Shown: positions 34,915 through 47,000 of the stretch, piece after piece
Layout: the number at the start of each line of letters is the position of its first letter
Numbering within the stretch: the first letter of the stretch is position 1
Assembly: GCA_964036295.1 (NCBI GenBank)
Contig: OZ038471.1
Coordinates: forward strand, 1,986,501 to 2,050,500
Source of the DNA: Plumapathes pennacea
Taxonomy: Eukaryota > Cnidaria > Anthozoa > Antipatharia > Myriopathidae
Length of the DNA: 64,000 bases
Direction of reading: 5' to 3'
The notes under the pieces: generated by a model
The model's input: the letters and a program-made list of their open reading frames with translations, nothing else
What the model was told of the DNA's origin: nothing
Database searches by the model: none
Made by a program: the position numbers and the translations under genes

Positions 34915-35010
34915 AATACAGGCAACTCTATCCATATATGGACACCTCTCCAAAGCGGACACTAAATGCTAGTCTCAAGGGTGTCCGGCCGAGTTCACTG
35001 TCGTAGATTA
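34915..35010. mobile_element. Tigger/pogo-style MITE remnant, copy B intron 5
   Basis: It contains GGACACCTCTCCAAAGCGGA and AGGGTGTCCGGC...TTCACTGT, the inverted ends known from pogo-type Tc1-mariner MITEs. It is shared with C and D at the same position, so it predates their duplication. Confidence 0.5.
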
Positions 35011-36369
35011 CGACAAAAATACAGACGGGTTTATAATACCTGATTACACTGTACAGTAATCCCATTAATGAACCAACCAGCTTGCTGTCGGTGGTGAGGC
35101 AGGCCAGGAGAGGGTAAGAGACGATGCCATAAACCATGACGAATATGACATATTGGAAGACTGAGGAGAATATGGTATATTAATTTAGTACGATTACCCA
35201 ATAAAGCTGCTTGGTCTTCTAAAATGTCGGACTTGATTGAAAAAGATTGTTTGTAGTCTATTAGAGACCGGCAAAGTTTCATTAATGTGTAATTAGCCTG
35301 TTAGGAAGCGCCCCGATGGTTGTAGTGAAGTGTGACACCTTTTGCTTAAAATACAACCACTTCTTTATTTTTCCAGGAAAAACGACAGAACAATTCGTTC
35401 TCAGTTTTTAGTTCTTAGTCCTTTCCATTGCCTCACACATTGAGAAATGCTTTTCTCGGACCACTTTTGAAGCACTAACCTTTGGTCCAGCTTGGCCAAT
35501 GAACAAGGGTCTTTTTTCCAAGAAGAATCATGAAAACTTGGGTGGCAATTGTCCCGAAAGCAACGGCAATTGCGTATCTGTTGTGTGTACCACCAAGCAA
35601 GTTTGCTGGACTTTAAGGAAGGAGAAATCAGAACAGTTAAAGGTAATTGTGTTTTTTTATTTATTTATTTATTGTGGTAATACAGGCAACACTTCCTCAC
35701 ACGTACTTGTATTGCAACAATGTTGTGTTGCAAGTTGCACCGTAATGTTGCGCGTATTACCACCGTGTTGTACGTGGCAGCAACAATCTTGCTCGAAGTA
35801 GAACCCACACGAAAGTGTGCTCCCGCGAAAACGCAAATTTTAGCAATTCGCAAAATTTAACCTTCGCGAAAATTTCAGTCGCACGGTAATTTGTGGGTGT
35901 GTTCACTCACATGACCAGTCCAGGGCGACCACCAAGAAATTGCAGCCACTTATGTTTTCTACGCCCAAGGAATCCCAGCACCAAGATAATAGCCATCTGG
36001 AACGACAACAACGACAACAACAACAACAACAAATAAATAAATAAACAAAACAAATAGCACGAAGAATTGAACTAACAACTAAACATTTAACTAAGATAAA
36101 ACATTACATTAAAAAACTAAATTTTCTTTCAATTTACAGCAATAAACTTTGTGCAACTGCAGGAGGAAGAATGCCGTGACGGAAGAAGACTTGACACTCG
36201 GTTTTGTTGCTATGCTATTAGTTGTGGTCCTTGGGTTCTTATACAGAAGCCATTAGAACGTCTAAAACTCTTTTCGTTTATTAATCGATCCGTCGGATTG
36301 GCCATACTTACGGCTGGAGCAAGACATCCTAAGTCAAACGTCACAGGATCGATTGTTATTTCACACCTA

Positions 36370-38136
36370 CAGGAAGATAGTATGAAGCAAAAAAAAAAAT
36401 CATAGTCACATAAACTTGGATTCTTCGTGATAAACAGCCTTACGGTATCACAAAGTATTTGGTAAAAATCTAAATATGGACATCTGATTATGGATTGGTA
36501 TGGATATGGATTATGCCTTGGAAACATAGACATCCTTTTATTTCTCCCGACCCTCTGTATAAAGTACCAAAAATTGCATATGGAAACCGGAAGGACCGTT
36601 TCCTGAAAGTTTCATTCGATTCCGAGGTAGGCCCGAAAATGAGCGCTTTCTAAAAATATGCAAACTAAGGCAGCTATGCCGCAGTGGATGCGTGACAATT
36701 GTCTCTCTTGCACTTTTTTCCAGACAGACTCTGCACACGCAACTGACCAAGACATGACGGCCGGCTATTCTTCAAAGTCAGCCAGTAAGCGAATGCCGTT
36801 TCTCCCGATGTCCTCTGGCGTGCAAATACAATCTTTCTGCGGTCACGTAAACATCTGCTCGACGGACGGACGGCTGCATATTCTCGCAGGCTATATACAT
36901 TCCAGTGTTTGTCTAGTTTAAACTGTGTGTGATAATTTCAGAGAAAATATTGTCTTCGACACGTATATTTCCCCCTCGATATAAACAAGGCCGGGGGATA
37001 CGGTCAATTAGAGTTCACTGACAACATGTTTGGGAACCGCGAGTGTCAGCTTACAAAGCATAGAAGCTTTATGAATAATTTACCTCGATAAAAACAGAAC
37101 AAAGAACCCTCGGCAAGAACGCCACAAAGAGAACACACACTAAATAAAATCAGATCTTGGTCGTTTAAGGCGGGATCCGTCTGACGAATCAGCTGAGCGG
37201 AATCGAATATTTCCGCCGCGAAATTTTCAATGGTTCATATTTCAAAAGTTGCCAGTATAAAAGTGCTTTATCTTTTTTGTGCTGGCGTGGTGACACTGGC
37301 TTCTAGCTTTTATATTCGGTGCGTTGCAATTTGCGTCTCGTAATTGGGAAGTTTGAAAAAGCTAGCATATATTCTTATACATACGGATCATGGAGACTTT
37401 ACTTTAATCTTCGTGTCGAAATGAGTGGAATTTCCTAAATTTCTCGGCTCGTTGTCTGAGGTCCCTGAGTTGGCCGCCTGCCACCGTCCGTCTGTTGACT
37501 TTAGTGAGCGTTCAGGGCGCTGCTGTGAAACTGGTAATCAATTTAATAGAGTCTCTCTTTGAGTCGATCAAAGCCGATACAAATTTCTCAACTTGTGTTC
37601 ATCTCGGCCGTTTTGCAGTCTGCTGTGCAAATCGACCTTGTGCTCGAGCTCGGAACTATATGCATGTGAGTGTCAGTAAATGTTGACGAAACTTGAATTT
37701 TTCACCGTCTGGGCTAGTGTGACAGTTTGACATTTAGCAGTTCAATTACAACAACAGCCATTTAGTATTGTATTGTATTCTTAACATAGTCCTACCGCTA
37801 GAATGATCAGCATGCCATGAACAGACTACAATATTAACCGATACACCAGTCAACTGTACGTACTCAGCAGATCAACATTAAAGACAGTTCTTGTTCAATA
37901 CACGTTGTTGTGTGTGCCTCTACGTAAAGCCTGAGCAACACAGATAACGTAACAGCCAAGCTCATCATTCAACTGTATGTGAGTGTTGTTTTTGTAAATT
38001 TGAGCCGATTCGCATCGATTCAGTGCAACCTTGTGTGTTAGTTCGGCGGTATGGCCCGCCGCTACCACCAAATGCTATAAATGACAGCTTCTTCCGTGCA
38101 GGACCGTTTATGAATGAAAACAGTGGAATAACTCAC
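36370..38136. other. Large intron 1 of copy B with a block shared only with copy D
   Basis: The intron joins the short first exon (MSGTVE) to exon 2. About 0.85 kb (36600-37450) is nearly identical to D (58720-59560) and missing from C. It contains TATAAAAG (37254-37261, plus strand) and an exon-like open segment, but no recognised protein. Confidence 0.5.
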
Positions 38137-38156
38137 CGTTCTACTGTGCCTGACAT

Positions 38157-39495
38157 CCTTCACCTGGGAAATTCGCAAAACAGGCAAATCTTCTAAGGCG
38201 TGCGTGTGTCTCTCCGGATTACCCACGCCCGATTGAATTAATAATCGAATTTTCCGGGAAATTTAAACCCTTAATTTTCCGGAGTTACCGCTGACCTATA
38301 CGTCATCGTCAGGATCCACATTGATCGTTGATCCAGTTTTCTGTCACTTCGGATTTATACCGTATTGGCACGACGGTTTACTTTATAGTTCAGACAAACT
38401 GGCGTTGCCAGTGAGCTCGTTGGGTGGGGTCGGGCCCAGAAGAAACTAACATGGAAAGTAGGGACAAGAGCGAGACTCCCGAAAGAGACTTCGGTTTCTT
38501 ACCAAAAAAATATCATACAGTATAAAGAACTTGACTTTTGACACTTTGCTCAAATGAAACCTATTACTATAAATTGTCATTAAACACTCATACACTTGCT
38601 TCTTAAAGGTTGAGCGACCCTGCATTTTGAGCTTAGGAGTGAAAAGGTTAGCCTGCAAGAAAAGAGTAATGCGTGACTTATCTTTTCAAACACAGTCGAT
38701 TTTTACAGTTTGACTTTGAACACTTATTTTTAATCAGAGGCCACAATAATCTATCCTTCGCTTCAATACTTATGTACATTTTTTTGAACGCGTTTCTTCT
38801 ATGAGGCTTTCGAGTATTCCCGCTCCGCAACAAATATAAAATTGAAAGCGAGGAATGTAACACGAGTGTTTCCAATTATTGCGGTTTTTTTCACAGCGTG
38901 ATCAGTCATTTGTGACTAACAAAGTCAATGCTCAAGTTTATTTGGTGTATTTTTTATTTCTAGTATACAATTACCACTGCGAAACAAAGGCTATCCCATG
39001 GCTAGACGGTAACAGGGTAAGAATCAACTTTAATCATGCAATTTCAACTTTTATCAACTTCAACTATTATCAACTTCACCTTTCTCCTTTGAGCTTTGGA
39101 GTGAAAGGGTTTTGAAGAACTCAAAATCGACTTTAGTGTAACTGTACTTCTCACTCAGCAAAACAGTGCTGTGTGAACGACTAACTTTAAACAGGTTGAT
39201 AATCAACTTTAATCATGCAACTCAAGAGAGGATGATATAAGATATATAATCCTCTCTTGTGCGACTTCAACTTTCATCAACTTTTTAAAGACTTAAAAGT
39301 CTTCTCAGAATCACCTTTCTCCTTTGAGCTTTGGAGTGAAAGCGTTTTAAAGAGCTCAAATCGACTTTAGTGTAACTGAACGGCTCACTCAGCAAAATAG
39401 TGCTATGTGAACGACTAACTTTTACCAGGGTAATAATCAACTTCAACTTTTATCAACTTCAACTCTCTCCTTTGAGCTTAGAAGCAAAAGATGAG
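38157..39495. other. Spacer between copies B and C, including the likely copy B promoter
   Basis: It contains a TATAAAT on the minus strand (38353-38359), about 200 bp before the copy B start codon, in a block conserved upstream of C and D. It also holds MITE remnants (38519-38650), the repeated motif CGACTTTAGTGTAACTG with GTGAACGACTAACTTTAA, and a small palindrome (39226-39263: CAAGAGAGGATGATATAAGA and its complement). No gene was found. Confidence 0.5.
38353..38359 (-). promoter_or_regulatory. Putative TATA box of copy B
   Basis: TATAAAT lies about 197 bp upstream of the ATG in GGTATAAATCCGAAGTGAC, followed in the transcript direction by a CRE-like TGACGTATAGG. Conserved in C and D, but recent duplication alone could explain that. 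Confidence 0.3.
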
Positions 39496-40993
39496 TTAAG
39501 CAACTGCCTTCTTCACGCTGACAGGCATCTCTAGTTTCTGGACATTCAGGTGTCTTTTTCTGAACGCCAGCAGGCTTGGATTACGCATTAATGTCAGAGT
39601 CAGAAACCAACGATTCAAAGCTTTCTGAGAAAAACGAGCATTTTGGTTCCTGGTGATTATGTAGGGAACTGCAAAGAAATAAGAGTGAAACGAAATTTAT
39701 TGAGATGATCACAGTTTCAGAAACATTCGCGTTAGTTGGTCAAATTCGCGGAATGGAATGTAATACATAAAACATACTTGTAAGATTCCCCCTTCCAAGA
39801 TTTGCTCGCTCTCCTTTTTGTCGGAATATAACATTACTGTGAGGCCCTGTCCACAATAGTTCGTTTTCGTTCGAAAACACATACCTCTTTATGAGTTTTT
39901 GATTTTTGTCCACACGGCCAAAGCGATGACTTTGAAAACAATATGAAGACGAAAAGAAGTGGAGGGCTTACTTTATAGCTAAGTGACTGTATGACAGTGG
40001 AAGAGGAGTCTTAATCCTTGGGACTGTGTTTCACATATAGAAATAACCAGAAGAAAAAAAGTGCTTACGTGCAGATTGGTTGATTTGATGCTTCTTGTTA
40101 TCAAGGAGTTGGCAAAACACGAGAAGCACTGGATGTCTGTGCGCGACCAACACGTGTACCAAACCAACGTAAGACATGTAACCTGGCAACATACACACAG
40201 TAAATATACAAATCTAGCACTTCAAAAGGTTAGTTACGAAATAAAAGTGAAAGCCTCATAGAATAGCCGGAGGTTGCATAAAACAACACTCACTACGTAA
40301 CTGAAAATTCATCACCTCGGGCTTTCTAAGAGCCAGTTATGTTATCCGTCATGAAGTTGATATCAGTTTTATCTAAGGATTTAAAGTTCTTCGTTCTATA
40401 CAATTGTTGCTGCTCGTTCCATTTCGGACACTCTAAAAGCCACTCAAAAGGTCACTTTGTGAATTTTGGGTCAATCCCTGTTTAGTTGGCCCAAAATACT
40501 CGCCTTTGTCTTGTTTCTGATAGCCCTGCATCAAAGATGAGCGGTCAAGTCTTGGAAGAAACAAACTTCCGTATATCAACACTCTTGCAAGCAGCTTCAA
40601 ACCACTCAAAGCACCAACCACCATGTGGAGGAAGAAGAGGAAGAATGACATCACGTTGTATGCTTCCCTGAAGAAAAGAGAATATCATCATGCAGATTCT
40701 CCCAACCATTTAGTAGAAAATTGTATGAGTGATGGGGTGAGAATTGATAGTTCATCTGAGCAACTTATCAAAAACCTAATTCAAACCTCATGGACAGCGG
40801 GATAAATTAAAATGTTTTTATTATGTGTCAGATACCTGTTGTTGATAGTGACCGTAGTATTAGGATACTCCAAATCCTTAAAAGCAATACGTGCGAGGAG
40901 AAACTGAATCATCCAAATGGAAGCAGCTGTGAAAACATAGGAACTGCAAGAGAGTAATAATAATTCATAATTTATAATGATAATAATAATAAC

Positions 40994-41079
<86 letters not shown>

Positions 41080-44000
41080 TAATAATAATAATATTTTTTA
41101 TATACGTTTCGTACAACAGTAAAATCAACCGTTTCTTACTTTGTTTTCTTGTTTGTTGAGTGAGTAAGACCATTTACTCATCTGGTACTAATGCCAAGTT
41201 CTCTATTCTGTTTGCACAGTCAGTTTATGAAATGTTACAAGACTCAGAAAGGCCAACTTCCAGTTAAGTCATCAAAGTTAAATCTCAAGAGAGACTGTGG
41301 AGCATAAATGCCAATTCTCCCCTTGTACCAGTAAGTACAGCGTTATAGTAGTATTCTTAGATTACAAAATAAACATCTATCATAGTTTACATTATATATT
41401 TACCTCCCTCTAGTTTGAACTAATTTGGGGGCATAATTTATCATAAAATTAAATATTTCCCCAACTTACCCAAAGGTCTTTAGCCAGTCGACTACCAGGT
41501 CCTTCAGTTCAAACTTTATCACACACAACAGTATTAGGAAAAAAATAGACAAGTAAAGAACCAACAAGTAATATCCTGCAAACGAAATCAAAGTACACTT
41601 TATTATCCCGTTACGGTATAGATTAAGGGAATAAATCAAGGCAAAGTGGGAATAGGCGCTTTGCATCAGGCTGGTCACATGATCGAAATCTACCACGTGC
41701 CAAGGCAACTTCTCCCACTCAAATCTTTTAATATTCCTGAATTTCAAAATGCTGCCAAATTCTACATTTAAATGCTGCGAGCCTGAAATTTTGCTTTCTT
41801 TCATATTCTTTACGCTCTTAACATTCCTGGCACTCGAAAGTCTGAAGTGACAAGTTTAAGTTACGTGGTGCATTTTGGTCATGTGACCTGAGCCTGATGT
41901 CAGGGGCCTATTGAGGACAATAAGATACCCCAGAAAATGTACGCCACTTGGTAGCCAGAGTATCGCAAGCTTGTTCCCTATAAAACGAAAAGAGATAACA
42001 GCAGTGATTCACGAGACATGCACACAAACAGAAAAAAAGCTCGCACTTCTCGATAGGAGATACATTATAAGTATCAAAAACAAACTGAAATAACACGATA
42101 CAAACTAAGAAACCTAGAAACGATTAATATAAACCAAGAACTAAAAAATAGAGACCCAAATAGTATTTACTTACCACAAATTTAACAGGGGATAGTTTTA
42201 CGTCTGTAAAGACACCTTCACTTGACCGCCACAAGCGCGTTATGTTATTCCTGGAAGGAAATGATGAGTAATTTATAGACTTAAACGCAAACAGAAAAGG
42301 ACAAATATTTATCATTTTTTCCTGAGCGCGACCGGCAAAATAACTGGCTATACTGTGTGTACAAACAAAAATAATGAAACAGTATATATTTTTTGCAACA
42401 TTTTTGAAAGGTTGCTTACCTGTGGTTTTTCATAAAAAAGAATAACATTACGAGAATAGGAATCCAGGCCGTGTTCACAGCAGCATATAAACTGCCTACA
42501 AAAGACACCACGACATCAGAAGATCGTCTAATATATAGCCTTCATCAGATTATACCGTCTTTTATTATATAGACACGAATGTTTTACTGGAAAATATACC
42601 GTGCGTAAAATCCATACGAAACTACATCCGGGACCCGAGTGTATTTCCATATCCTCACTAGTAAGGATATCGTTGGCATCATTTCCCGCTTTCGCACGGT
42701 TGTTTGTGCAATTTCTCGTAAAACACTCGTGTCTAATATAATAAAAAGAAAATTACACGGCGGCTTGAAGATATGGATTTTATTTTCTCGTGGTAAAAGC
42801 AATATTTTACCACTCGAAAATAAAATTCATATCTTCGCGCCGCCGTGTAATATCCTCTATATATAGCCTTCATCATTGAGCTCACAAGGTGTTGCCTTGT
42901 ACCTCACTCTAACTTAGCTTTCATTACCTTGTAGTATATCACCCAACAAATGCAAAATTGGCGGCATATTTGGTTCCCTCTTGTATATGATCATGTATGC
43001 CGCCACAAAATTACTAAGGACAACGAACTAGTGATCAAACAAAATCCTTGGTTAGACATTTATAATTAACAAAGTCAGGTGACTTTCACTCAATCTGGAC
43101 GTAAAACTAAACTGTCCGTCACTAAACCCACAATGTGATCGTAATAACTGCAGTTTCAACCACAGTGCTTTGCGCGCGTAAATAGTTGAGGTCGCCATTT
43201 TCGAAATAACCGAAATCAGAGTTTAGGAGGGAGCTGTATAAATCCTCTTTAATTTTCTTGGCAGAGATATAACACGGTAGGTGGGCAAGGATTCAGGTTA
43301 ATAGTGTGTCGATGAAGAGATGTGTGTTTTAGCAGAAAATAATTTCTGTGTTACCTGGTATAGAACAAGTACTCCGACAAACAAAGTGGACAGAACCTGA
43401 GTCGAAAACATGAAATCTAAAAAAGGAAAAAGAAAAAGATGCTATTTGTCCAGGCCTTTAGTAATGGGCAATATATAAGGAATTCGTAAGGCGTTTACTT
43501 ACAATACAAAGCTCGACTTTGTATATTCGTTATCTATGATGATAGAACTAAAAATGTCCCATTATCTATAATTACCTGGTCGAGGTTTGTAGATTTTGTC
43601 GCGCAACTTAATATACCACCCAACCAACTGTGGAGGCCTGAAAGAAACGATCATAAGTGTGGTTAATAAAATTACAATTTGGACAGAAGACTGTTGTTTT
43701 TCCTTAAAATATTTCAAAAATTGGACAAAACACTTAAGATAAAAACACTCTGCTGCTCTAAGACAAAGAAAGCAAAACAGCTGGAATGACAAGAAAACCT
43801 TGACGTGCTTAAGAGTGCATTCTGTGAAGCATTCAGGACTATTTACCTGTACTTCAGATTTAGAAGATTCTTCACGTGAATGATCTCTGCATTTTTGGCA
43901 AGGGGTTCATGATTAACAAAAATGGTGGGCTTCTAAAAGAAAACAAAAATAAAAAATCGTCAATTGTTTTAAGTAAATGAACACCCAAGACAGTGAATAT

Positions 44001-47000
44001 AGTCCGTACACCGGAGAAGTTATAAATAGTCTATACATGCTACATTTACTTTCTCGAACTTGTAGAGGTGAGGATTTTGTTCATGGTTCTGAACTAGATT
44101 ATCAAAATTAATGGTTTGCACTAATCTGAGCTATTGTAATTTGGGCAGGGTACGTTGGATTGATGGCTCTTCTTTCTGAGAAAATCAACACAGTAAATTA
44201 TTTTACTTCGGCCCCTGTTCACCTGGAATGGTTTAAACTTAGTACTAATTAACCCAGTGTGATTATTTAATTCGCGGACATTTTCTTGGACATTTCTTTA
44301 AATGAGCACTGCATTTTCTTGAATTTGACTTCTGATTTTGGTTGTTAATTCAGTTTTCTCATTTAGAGCTTATCAAAAAGTTGACAGATGTTATGGACAG
44401 TCACAAAAAGCGTCTATTCAACAAAATACAAAGCTCTCTATAGGTGAACACTCTCATAAGCGGAAAGCTCTAGTTACGGACGCCTCTACGAAACCTCGTT
44501 TGAAACTCTAAGTTCAGTCAAACTCTGTAATTACGCATTCTCGTAAGCGGACAGTTGCGGTTAAGGCCGATTTTCACGTTACGATTTTTGCTTACGACTG
44601 TTGCATGTGATTTTCTCACGATACGAATTGTATCATGTAAATCAATCCCACGACTTGCTTATGTCTGTCGCATACGACTCGAAAACAGTCGTAGGTGTTT
44701 AAACATGTTTTAAAACCCTGTGACAATCGTAGCCAATCCGTAATAGAATTTACGAGCACTTTTTTTGCTTGCCAAGGGTGTCTGCTTACGGGAGTTTCAA
44801 CTACAACTCTACAAAGAGGTGAAATGTTTATGAGCATCACACTAAAAGATCAATCCAGGCGCCAGGCCAGCTCACTCTTTGATCGACATCTCCAGCTTGT
44901 CTTGAGCATTTGCTTCTCGCTTCTTTGTAGAAAAGGTAGGCAAACTTCAGCACAAGGAACAGCATGCAAAGGTGGACAGGGATGTTTAACAAAAATTGAA
45001 TGTAGTCAAATATTTTGGGTATTCCCTAAAGAAAGAAACAGAAAAAGAGGAAGAGTCGACAATTGGCAGAGTATAGTACCGAGGAAAAGTAATGGCAGTG
45101 AAATACGACAAATTTCGACGAAAGAGAGAAAAATTTCGCAAGAAACTAATTTCAGACGCAGTCTTGGCAAAATTTTGAAGCGCCAATTGTTTGCACATGT
45201 TCGAAACTTTGCTCTTTCCGGCGAAATTTCAAGCAAAATTTTATCGGAACAAATACGTCGAATTTCGTTGACATTACTTTTGCACAGAACTGCGTATCTT
45301 CAGTACGAGAATATAATGTTAATATAAGTGAACAGATTAAAAAAGAATCATTTAATAGTTTGACAACATAATATTTCAATCATGCTCGCTATTATGAGTG
45401 AAGAAGCGGTATCGACATGAAAAGAAAACGATTTTTTTTTAAGTCTTGGTATATTTGCGGCCATTATAATCAGATCACTCAGTTCAGAAATCAGATTCAC
45501 CGGAAAGGGTAATTTGTTTCTCTTTTACCCACCACAACTCCGCTAACTTCGTTGCACTGGAAGTCAAGCGCAATTCCGACAGAGAACCTGCAAAGCAAAA
45601 GCAAATACCAATTATGACAAGAAACAACTCAATATAAAGAACTATATCAATAATGATAATATTTCAACGCATTTTTTAAGCCATTGTCATATATGTATCT
45701 TTTTTTCAACCAATAGGATTCGTGATTACAAGATCTGCTTCCTTTAGATTCCAATCGTTTTTATACCAAACTTGTTACTGATCACTTTATAATACTTGTT
45801 GTAATATTTATGGTATAATGACGTTGAAATACGGATTGAAATGCGAAACGGTTAGTATAGACACTGCAGACCAGAACCATGCAAAAATGAAATATAGAAA
45901 TAATACGTCCCAAACATAGTCAACCCTCTCCAAACGGACACCTCTCTAAAGTGGACACTAAATATTAGTCGAGAGGGTGTCCGCCTTTAAGAGAGGTCAC
46001 TGTAGTAGATTACGACAAGATAAAGATCTATAATACCTGATTACACTGTACAGTAATCCCATTAATGAACCAGCCAGCTTGCGGTCGGTAGTGAGGCAGG
46101 CCAGGAGAGGGTAAGAGACGATGCCATAGACCATTACGAATACGACATATTGGAAGACTGAGGAGAATATGGTATATTAATTTAGTACGATTACCCAACA
46201 AAGTTGCTTTATGTTAGTCTAAAATGTCATACTTGATTGAAAGAGATTGTTGAGTCTGTTGGAGGCCAAAGTTTCGTTAATGTGTAGCTGATGGTTGTAG
46301 TAAAGTGGAGAAAGTGTGCCGATATCTTTTGCTTAAAATACAACCACTTCTTTATTTTTCCAGGAAAAAACGACAGAACAATTCGTCCACAACTTATTCT
46401 AATATTTTTTCTTAGTTGTTTTCCATTGCCTCACACATTGAGAAATGTATTTCTTGGACTTACTTTTAGGGCACTAACCTTTGGTCCAGCTTGGCCAATG
46501 AGCAAAAAAGGTCTTATTTCCAAGAAGAATCTCGAAAACTTGAGTGGCAATTGTCCCGAAAGCAACGGCAATTGCGTATCTGTTGTGTGTACCACCAAGC
46601 AAGTTTGCTGGACTTTAAGAAAGGAGAAATCAGAACAGTAGAAGGTAATTGTGTTTTTTATTACGGTAATACGGGCAACACTTCCTCACACGTACTTGTA
46701 TTGCAACGATGTTGCGTTGCAAGTTGTACCGTAATGTTGCTCGTATTACCAACGTGTTGTAAGTGGCAGCAACATTGTTGCCCGAAGTAGAACCAATGTC
46801 TACTTTCTGCAACAAGTTGCTGCAACTTTAAAAATAGTGGTAATACGTGCAACATTGCTCTTCCACTTGCAACGCAACATTGTTGCTCCACAAGTTGCTC
46901 GATTTTGTTGCCCGTATTACTGCAGGTTTGATTTGAAAACCAACGGTTACTGAGCTACTTCGCCATCACAACAATATCCCACTGCCTCTTCCCGGCTCCA

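Noticed and set aside
37081..37146. Exon-like minus-strand segment CVLFVAFLPRVLCSVFIE (also in D near 59210)
   Set aside because: It has an acceptor-like and donor-like edge and is conserved in B and D, but no partner exon, start codon or homology was found, and the whole surrounding block is equally conserved.
37495..37686. Plus-strand frame repeated at 59611-59796
   Set aside because: It is in intron 1 of copies B and D. It is conserved only because of the duplication and is cut by the transposon in C.
40781..41173. Poly-Ile, poly-Leu and poly-Asn frames in copies B to E (also near 29574, 52805, 62801, 62988)
   Set aside because: They are translations of TAA microsatellites joined to exon 16 antisense or sense flanks; only the exon 16 part is coding.
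44695..45327. 210-aa plus-strand frame, longest in copy C
   Set aside because: Antisense to exon 7 and running into a private insertion; no motif.
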